A stretch of 19,290 nt of DNA, from NCBI GenBank assembly GCA_910586025.1, contig CAJUIO010000051.1, forward strand, positions 2,562 through 21,851. The letters run 5' to 3'. Below the pieces are notes generated by a model that was not told where the DNA came from, made no database searches, and saw only the letters and a list, made by a program, of their open reading frames with translations. Each line of letters opens with the position of its first letter. Positions within the stretch are counted from its first letter, which is position 1. The position numbers and the translations under genes were made by a program. The stretch is from an uncultured Lachnospiraceae bacterium (GTDB lineage: Bacteria > Bacillota > Clostridia > Lachnospirales > Lachnospiraceae). Below are positions 14,341-19,290 of this stretch, one piece after another.

Positions 14341-15927
14341 ATGTACAAAGGAAGAAACGGCGGCAGCAGAAACCATGGCGGGAGAACGGGCGCGGGGGCG
14401 GTCCCTGGCAGACGGAAAAGCACCTCGGGAAGGAGTGTCCGGTTGTGGGCGGTATCGCTTCTTGCATGGATGCTTGCGGGAATTATAGGGATATCCGGGT
14501 TTATGGCGGTCAGGGTGTCAGCGGCTCCGGAGGATCCCGCCCTGGAGGCTGCGGCAGAAGCGGCAAAGGCGGAGGAGGCGGCAAAGGCAGCGGCCCGGGA
14601 GGATGCTCTGGGGGAGGGGCAGGAGGGAGCGGACAGGATGCCTCCTGACAGTCAGGCCGAAGACATGCCAAAGGAGCCGGAGAAAGAGCCGGTGATTGTG
14701 ATTGATCCGGGGCACGGAGGCATGGACGATGGGTGTGTGAGAGACGGGATCAGGGAAAAGGACATTAATCTGCAGATTGCTCAGCTGGTTTCCGAGAAGC
14801 TGACCCGGCTGGGATATCCGGTCAGGCTTACAAGGCAGGAGGATGTCTATGTTTCCAAGGAGGATCGTGTGGAGGAGGCCAATCAGGAGGAGGCCCTTAT
14901 CTATGTCAGTATCCATCAAAATTCCTGTGAGGATACGGGGGCTGTGGGAATTGAGACCTGGTATGACGGAAATGACGTATTCCGCAATAGCGGGAGGCTG
15001 GCACGGCTGATCAATCAGGAGACGGCAAAGAGCACGGGAGCGGTGGAAAGGGAGCTGGTAGGGGAATCGGATCTGTGCGTCACCACAAAGACAAACATGC
15101 CGGCCTGTCTGATCGAGACGGGATTCCTGACAAACCCCAATGAGAGAGGACTGCTTGTGGACGGGGAGTACCAGGATAAGATCGCTGAGGGAATCGCGGC
15201 GGGGATTGACCTTTATTTTCATCCCAAGACCATGTATCTTACCTTTGACGACGGCCCCTCCGAAAAAAACACGGATATAATTCTGGATATCCTGAAGGAG
15301 AGAAATGTTACGGCTACCTTTTTCGTGATCGGAGAATATGTGCGCAAGCACCCCAAGACGGCCCGGAGAATCGCCGAGGAGGGGCATACGGTGGGGATCC
15401 ACTGCGACGTGCACGATTATGACGTGCTCTATCAAAGTGCGGACAGCTATATTGAGGATTTTGAGAGGGCCTATGACAGTGTCCGTGAGATTATGGGAGT
15501 GGAGGCCAGGCTGTTCCGGTTTCCGGGCGGAAGCGTGAATGCCTACAATAAAGAGGTCTGTCAGGAGATCGTGGAGAGAATGGAGGAGAAGGGCTATATC
15601 TATTTTGACTGGAATGCCAGCCTTGAGGATGCGGGAGGACAAAGGACCCCGGAGGAGCTCATAGCCTGTGCCAGGGAAACCTCTCTGGACAGGAAAAAGG
15701 TGGTTCTTCTGGCTCACGACAGGGTGGAAGCCACGGCACAGTGCCTTGGGAGCCTGATTGAATCATTTCCGGATTATCAGATGAAGCCTCTGACCACATA
15801 TATTGAGCCAATACAGTTTAGGAGGTTCTGGGAAAAGTCCACGTTTAACTTGCACTTTTTCTTGACACCGTACCGCTCCGGTGGATACAATCGTAAGAGA
15901 CAGAGCCTGATTATTTCACGGAGCTGA
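14341..15927 (+). CDS. Bifunctional amidase_3 / NodB polysaccharide deacetylase, cell wall
   Basis: This 528-residue protein starts at ATG 14341 behind AAGGAG. A basic N-terminus is followed by one membrane segment or signal (about 37-60) and an alanine- and acid-rich linker to about 115. The amidase_3 domain (about 117-298) has zinc ligands H125 (DPGHGG), E139 and H192 (SIHQN) and catalytic E259 (LIETGFL). The NodB domain (about 298-493) has TFDDGPS with D303/D304, metal ligands H354 and H358 (HCDVH, where H-S/T is usual), RFPGGS at 393-398 and H459-D460. It should cut the peptide from N-acetylmuramic acid and remove acetyl groups from glycan, acting on peptidoglycan outside the membrane. 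Residues 494-528 look foreign to the fold and are read through a promoter for the next gene. I infer that the gene belongs to the regulon of the adjoining two-component system. Confidence 0.9.
   Translation: MYKGRNGGSRNHGGRTGAGAVPGRRKSTSGRSVRLWAVSLLAWMLAGIIGISGFMAVRVSAAPEDPALEAAAEAAKAEEAAKAAAREDALGEGQEGADRMPPDSQAEDMPKEPEKEPVIVIDPGHGGMDDGCVRDGIREKDINLQIAQLVSEKLTRLGYPVRLTRQEDVYVSKEDRVEEANQEEALIYVSIHQNSCEDTGAVGIETWYDGNDVFRNSGRLARLINQETAKSTGAVERELVGESDLCVTTKTNMPACLIETGFLTNPNERGLLVDGEYQDKIAEGIAAGIDLYFHPKTMYLTFDDGPSEKNTDIILDILKERNVTATFFVIGEYVRKHPKTARRIAEEGHTVGIHCDVHDYDVLYQSADSYIEDFERAYDSVREIMGVEARLFRFPGGSVNAYNKEVCQEIVERMEEKGYIYFDWNASLEDAGGQRTPEELIACARETSLDRKKVVLLAHDRVEATAQCLGSLIESFPDYQMKPLTTYIEPIQFRRFWEKSTFNLHFFLTPYRSGGYNRKRQSLIISRS
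15862..15891 (+). promoter_or_regulatory. Strong promoter with a MerR-style dyad in the spacer
   Basis: A perfect TTGACA (15862-15867) and TACAAT (15886-15891) are separated by 18 bases. CACCG (15866-15870) and CGGTG (15879-15883) form an 18-bp dyad matching at seven of nine symmetric positions, lying between the two hexamers as in MerR-family operators. It would transcribe the HAD gene from about 15898. Confidence 0.6.
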
Positions 15928-15933
15928 AATAAT
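15910..15933 (+). promoter_or_regulatory. Perfect 9-bp hairpin in the leader of the HAD gene
   Basis: ATTATTTCA (15910-15918) pairs perfectly with TGAAATAAT (15925-15933) around a six-base loop. It contains the stop codon of the amidase-deacetylase gene and lies between the predicted start site and the ribosome site of the HAD gene. There is no T run, so it is not a classic terminator. Confidence 0.45.
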
Positions 15934-15968
15934 TGCAGAAACATAATTTCCACACCAGGGAGGAGTGC

Positions 15969-16715
15969 ATGAAAGCCATAATTACCGATTTAGACAGAAC
16001 ATTGCTGCATACCGATAAAAGCGTATCCGAGCACACCATAGCTGTTCTCAAGAAGTGCCGCGATCATGGAATCCTTGTTATGGCTGCAAGTGCAAGACCT
16101 CTGAGGAATATTCTGATCTATAATGACTTGATCGGCTTTGACGCTATAACGGCTACGAACGGAGCCGTCATTTCACTCCATCAAAAGCTGCTGGAGATTG
16201 GAATCTCATATGAAAGCGGCGAAAAAATACTGTCTGCCATTGTGCGTTACCCGGATGTGTATCTTTCCATAGAAACAAGCAAGGGGCTTTATTCAAACAG
16301 AGATATTCCTGTATGGGAGCCTGTCGTGTGGGACAAGTTTCCGACATTACCGGAGGACATCATCCTCTATAAAATACTGGCAAGCAGCCGGCAGAAAATG
16401 CTGTATGAGGGTATTGAAACCACGTTGACCGACGAAGTGTATCATACCATCGCTGATAATGATCTTATCCAGATAATGAGCAAAGAGGCTACGAAATGGA
16501 ATGGCATCAGGCATATGCTTGCTTACTTTAATATTTCACCGGGAGATGCCGTCTATTTCGGGGATGATAACGACGATATAGAGCCTGTAAAAAACTGCGG
16601 ACTTGGCGTAGCTGTATCTAATGCCATCCCCTCCGTTCTTGCCGTGGCAGATCGAATTATTGACAGCAATGATATGGACGGTGTGGCCAGGTTTATAGAG
16701 GAGAATATTCTTTGA
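15969..16715 (+). CDS. Cof-type HAD-superfamily phosphatase
   Basis: This protein has 248 residues from ATG 15969, preceded by GGGAGGAG; a longer frame from 15933 lacks a ribosome site. Motif I is DLDRTLL (nucleophile D7, acid D9), with R10 where the family almost always has glycine. Motif II is S in AASAR near residues 35-39, motif III K176 and motif IV GDDNDD at 198-203. The cap is the type-IIB kind of Cof/YbiV-like hydrolases, which dephosphorylate sugar phosphates, FMN, pyridoxal phosphate and similar small molecules in the cytoplasm. The particular substrate cannot be read from the sequence. The gene stands alone behind a MerR-style promoter and is convergent with the AraC gene. Its DNA is visibly less GC-rich than the genes to its left. 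Confidence 0.88.
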   Translation: MKAIITDLDRTLLHTDKSVSEHTIAVLKKCRDHGILVMAASARPLRNILIYNDLIGFDAITATNGAVISLHQKLLEIGISYESGEKILSAIVRYPDVYLSIETSKGLYSNRDIPVWEPVVWDKFPTLPEDIILYKILASSRQKMLYEGIETTLTDEVYHTIADNDLIQIMSKEATKWNGIRHMLAYFNISPGDAVYFGDDNDDIEPVKNCGLGVAVSNAIPSVLAVADRIIDSNDMDGVARFIEENIL

Positions 16716-16768
16716 CGGAAAGGTTTTTGTCAATTATTCTCGTGATCGTGGGTGCTGTTGGCACTAAA

Positions 16769-16803
16769 ATACCAGGGTAGTCTTAAAAAGGCCGCCCTGG
16801 TAT
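16769..16803. terminator. Shared hairpin between convergent HAD and AraC genes
   Basis: ATACCAGGG (16769-16777) and CCCTGGTAT (16795-16803) form a perfect 9-bp stem with a 17-base loop. On the minus strand it begins just after the AraC gene's stop and continues into TATTTTAG. On the plus strand it is followed by CTTTAG. It probably ends both transcripts, though neither T run is strong. Confidence 0.6.
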
Positions 16804-16805
16804 CT

Positions 16806-17732
16806 TTAGCTTCTGCCTGACACAAGGAGATTTGCCGCACCCGGGGCGAGAGGCTTGCTTTTGATCGGAATCCACAGCTCGCAGAATAAGCCATCCTTCC
16901 CTTCGTCAAAATACACCTCGTAATCTGACTCCACACAGCTTTCGTAGCCGCTTTGGGGAAGAAATTCCTTGTAGAACAGCTCCCAGGCATCTCCGATACA
17001 TTCCCCGTCCTCTCCGATACAGTTGAATACCACGTAGGTGCATGGTGCTGTCTCCCAATACCGATATCCCTTTGACCTGGCAAAAGCATCAGCGTCCGCC
17101 GCTTCATCATTCACAAGTACGCCGATCCCGTATTCAAAAAATGTCTCATTCTCCTTTAAGGGAGCGCACAATCCGTATAATATACCCTCTGTTCCGAACT
17201 GTTTGAGTGCCTGCACCATATTCTGCTCATAGCATTCGTCCCAGAAATCAGAGATATCATGATTGCCTGTCTCCTCGATGATTTCGGTGGGAAATGTCCT
17301 GGTGATTGCCAGAAATCTCTGCTTTTCCGTTTTTTCAATTCGATAGTCAATTTTTCTGCCTCCCTCAAAGGAGACCTTTATGGATAGGGGATTAAACATC
17401 ACCAGCTGTGTTCCTGCTGTTTTTGCATATTTGGGAGCCACTCCATGAAATCGCATGAACGCCTTTGTAAAGCCATCCTGTGATTCAAAACCATACTTCA
17501 TGGCGATATCCACAACTTTTTTATCTGTTTTGGCTAATTCCTGTCCGGCCAGGGAAAGCCTTCTGTTCCTGACATATGTATTTAAGGTCATGCCGGACAG
17601 AAAGCTGAACGCTCTGTGAAACTCATAGGGCGATAAATTCAGCTGCCCTGCCACATCATCAAAACGGATCTCCTCCAGCAAATGCTCCTCCACATAATCA
17701 ATCGCTTTCTGCAGTGTTCGAATCCATTCCAT
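16806..17732 (-). CDS. AraC-family regulator with GyrI-like effector-binding domain
   Basis: This protein has 308 residues from ATG at 17732 (minus strand), behind AAAGGAG that lies inside the upstream gene; an in-frame TTG at 17759 is less likely. Residues of about 1-105 form the two-helix-turn-helix AraC domain (LQKAIDYVEEHLLEEIRFDD, LNLSPYEFHRAFSFLSGMT, then KYGFESQDGFTKAFMRFHGV). Residues of about 125-295 look like a GyrI-like small-molecule-binding domain (YRIEKTEKQRFLAITRTFPT opening, WELFYKEFLPQSGYE near the end). Rob and many Clostridial regulators of this class share this order of domains. They usually control transport or modification genes in response to amphipathic ligands. It overlaps the oxidoreductase gene by 35 bases, so the two are likely translated in step. 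The target is unknown, and the oxidoreductase itself is a reasonable candidate. Confidence 0.9.
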   Translation of the reverse strand: MEWIRTLQKAIDYVEEHLLEEIRFDDVAGQLNLSPYEFHRAFSFLSGMTLNTYVRNRRLSLAGQELAKTDKKVVDIAMKYGFESQDGFTKAFMRFHGVAPKYAKTAGTQLVMFNPLSIKVSFEGGRKIDYRIEKTEKQRFLAITRTFPTEIIEETGNHDISDFWDECYEQNMVQALKQFGTEGILYGLCAPLKENETFFEYGIGVLVNDEAADADAFARSKGYRYWETAPCTYVVFNCIGEDGECIGDAWELFYKEFLPQSGYESCVESDYEVYFDEGKDGLFCELWIPIKSKPLAPGAANLLVSGRS

Positions 17733-18711
17733 TTTTACAAAGTCTCCTTTTGGTGTCAAAGTAATTATGAGACGGCTGTTCGGCCAGCTCCCGATTCATA
17801 TTCAACACGGCTCGTAATGAGATAATTGCCTCCGTTATATCAAGACAGGAGGGCTGACCGTCTTTGATACATTGTAACACATGTCTCAAAGCATTATCAT
17901 AACAATTTGTCTGCTGCAAGGGGATTTCCTCTCTTTTTTCATCGCAAAACAATTCCAGCTTTGTATCCGTGAGGCCGTCCGAATAGCCGTCTTCATAATA
18001 GCGGATGACACCGCGCTCAAAAACCGCCTCAAATCCTACGCAGAAGGGATAGGCCTGCGGCATTGCGGAGGCTCCCTGGACCAGGGCGAGGCAATCCTTG
18101 TATTTCAGGCATGTGGTCACAATAGACTGATGCTCCCGCACATCCGTATGATCTGCAAATATGCCGTCCGCCTCGCCGAGCAGTCTTGTAACAAAATCCA
18201 TATCGTGTATCATCAGGTTAAGCCCGATATGATCGGTATCCAGATTGCCCCACCATGGCGGAGTTTTCCTTTTTACCTGCAGATCCCTTAGCGTTCCCAG
18301 CTCATTGTCCTTTACGATCCGATAGAGATATTCGTAAGGATATTCAAAGCGCAGAAACAAGTCTACGAATGCGCGTCTGTTATATTCCCGGGCGGTTTTC
18401 AGAATCGCTTCCGCATCCTCCAGGGATTCCGCCACCGGTGTCTCGATAAAGACATGCTTTCCCGCACGAAGCGCCTTTACGGCCGTCTCCCTGTGCAGAT
18501 GGTTTGGAAGACAGACATCCACGAGCTCTATGGAGTCGTCATTCCAGATTTCTTCCAGATCGGTTGTAATCCTGACAGGAAGCTTTTCCTTCAGCTGTCT
18601 TAATTTTTCCTGATTTCGCCCCCAGACGATAATATGCTCGGCCTCCTCCATCTTGGCATATAATTCTGCGTGATAAGCGCCAAAGCCTGCTCCCAAAACG
18701 GCGATTTTCAT
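17698..18711 (-). CDS. Gfo/Idh/MocA-family oxidoreductase
   Basis: This protein has 337 residues from ATG at 18711 (minus strand), 11 bases after AGGA; an ATG at 18723 directly abuts the ribosome site and is less likely. The N-terminus IAVLGAGFGAYHAE is the Rossmann fingerprint for NAD(P). VDVCLPNHLHRETAVKALRAG precisely fits the family. The conserved E-K-P motif appears as E90-T91-P92, losing the lysine. The family's catalytic histidine is probably retained in LNLMIHDMDFVTRLLG. Members oxidise or reduce sugars, inositols and sugar derivatives. The missing lysine suggests altered chemistry or a non-oxidoreductase role, as in some members without activity. The 3' end overlaps the AraC gene by 35 bases, and the 5' end follows the DUF6036-like gene by 30 bases. 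Confidence 0.9.
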   Translation of the reverse strand: MKIAVLGAGFGAYHAELYAKMEEAEHIIVWGRNQEKLRQLKEKLPVRITTDLEEIWNDDSIELVDVCLPNHLHRETAVKALRAGKHVFIETPVAESLEDAEAILKTAREYNRRAFVDLFLRFEYPYEYLYRIVKDNELGTLRDLQVKRKTPPWWGNLDTDHIGLNLMIHDMDFVTRLLGEADGIFADHTDVREHQSIVTTCLKYKDCLALVQGASAMPQAYPFCVGFEAVFERGVIRYYEDGYSDGLTDTKLELFCDEKREEIPLQQTNCYDNALRHVLQCIKDGQPSCLDITEAIISLRAVLNMNRELAEQPSHNYFDTKRRLCKNGMDSNTAESD

Positions 18712-18741
18712 ATGATCTACCATCCTTTCGTTGAAAATAAT

Positions 18742-19290
18742 TTATTCAGAGTTCTTTTTTACCTTTGTTTTTTTATTTAATGCCATATTAATTATGTCGT
18801 CTATATTACTCCCTGTTATCTTGGTCTTATCATACTTCTGGATACGGAGTACCTCTTGCCTGGAAGCCTCTTCTTCCCGTACCTGTTCTTCGAACAATTC
18901 TTCCAAATTTTCTGATTCTAATGCTGCCTTTAATACCTCCGTTGTATACACGGAAATTCCATTCCAGCTATCATATAAATCTCTTACCGCTCTGTCAATT
19001 TTATTATAATCAAGCGGCTTTTCAATTCTTTTTTGTTCATTTAATATCCCTACAATATCAGACAAATCCTTTTTATATCGTCTGCCTGACATCAATTTCA
19101 TGGCTATAAGATACTCTGCATTAATTGTCCGTATGTTTAACACGCCAGAATAAGTTCGATAATGCTTGGAATACTGTATCAGTTTTGGGCTGAATGAACT
19201 CGTATTTTTAAAATCTGTATTTAACCATCCGTTTGGTAATTCTAAGCGATCACCAACTGCATTGATTGCCTCTTTCATGACCGATGAAGC
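18742..19290 (-). CDS. DUF6036-like nucleotidyltransferase protein, 5' part beyond the window
   Basis: The frame remains open to the right edge on the minus strand (codons before the ATG at 19278 read A-S-S-V), so the start is not in the window. The visible 180 or so residues include GWLNTDF, then INAEYLIAMKLMSGRRYKKD with LSDIVGIL. This is the C-terminal part of the DUF6036/AbiEii-like nucleotidyltransferase fold as I know it. The catalytic G-G/D-x-D motif would be upstream, outside the window. A charged tail (EELFEEQVREEEASRQEVLR) is probably helical. Such proteins occur as antitoxin- or toxin-like partners in mobile defence loci. No partner is visible. The DNA is the most AT-rich in the window, which fits acquisition by transfer. 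It may be co-transcribed with the oxidoreductase 30 bases downstream. Confidence 0.6.
   Translation of the reverse strand, partial: ASSVMKEAINAVGDRLELPNGWLNTDFKNTSSFSPKLIQYSKHYRTYSGVLNIRTINAEYLIAMKLMSGRRYKKDLSDIVGILNEQKRIEKPLDYNKIDRAVRDLYDSWNGISVYTTEVLKAALESENLEELFEEQVREEEASRQEVLRIQKYDKTKITGSNIDDIINMALNKKTKVKKNSE

Noticed and set aside
14518..15717. 399-codon minus-strand frame opposite the amidase-deacetylase gene
   Set aside because: The plus strand keeps all catalytic residues of two enzymes, while the minus frame shows only mirrored composition.
16711..16740. TTGACG after the HAD stop as a promoter
   Set aside because: At 17 bases downstream the sequence is TTATTC, a poor -10, and it points into the 3' end of a convergent gene.

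Overview
The window looks like a piece of a chromosome from a gut-type member of the Clostridia, most likely Lachnospiraceae (Enterocloster/Lachnoclostridium-like). This is an inference from the Firmicutes-style Shine-Dalgarno sites (AGGAGG, GGAGGG), frequent TTG/GTG starts, a CD3324-family regulator, an apparent DUF6034 protein, a FapA/DUF342 protein and a GntP permease. The DNA is moderately GC-rich up to about 15.8 kb. It then becomes visibly more AT-rich, most strongly in the last 0.6 kb. I see no rRNA, tRNA, CRISPR array, transposase or integrase. No gene-free stretch exceeds 300 bases; the longest gap is about 158 bases (1391-1548) and holds a promoter and a dyad.

Layout. (1) 1-1390: 3' part of an exported DUF6034-like protein. 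(2) 1549-5142: a signalling and surface-assembly cluster. It has a FapA-domain protein with eight motif copies spaced exactly 26 residues apart, a CheY-HD-GYP protein expected to hydrolyse cyclic di-GMP, a large imperfect palindrome, a small Mor-like HTH protein and a terminator. (3) 5278-10159: a probable catabolic block made of an IlvD/Edd-family dehydratase, a GntP-family permease and a cytoplasmic DUF4091/GH123-like protein. (4) 10202-14240: a tightly overlapping operon encoding an exported FG-GAP-like protein, an OmpR/PhoB-type response regulator, a sensor histidine kinase and a membrane-anchored protein. Four direct repeats with an exact 11-bp period follow. (5) 14341-15927: one protein joining an N-acetylmuramoyl-L-alanine amidase to a NodB polysaccharide deacetylase. 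(6) 15862-16715: a MerR-style promoter inside the tail of that gene, a hairpin and a Cof-type HAD phosphatase. (7) 16806-19290, minus strand: an edge-truncated DUF6036-like nucleotidyltransferase, a Gfo/Idh oxidoreductase and an AraC/GyrI-like regulator in one direction, convergent with the phosphatase and separated from it by a shared hairpin.

How the parts may work together. The two-component system, its membrane partner and the amidase-deacetylase look like one envelope-remodelling unit: the 11-bp repeats sit where an OmpR-family regulator would bind to drive the cell-wall enzyme gene. The FapA/HD-GYP pair suggests cyclic-di-GMP control linked to a scaffold or assembly protein outside a flagellar locus. 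The dehydratase/permease/DUF4091 set suggests import and breakdown of an unidentified sugar acid or glycosylated acid. The right end looks like accessory DNA joined after about position 15820.
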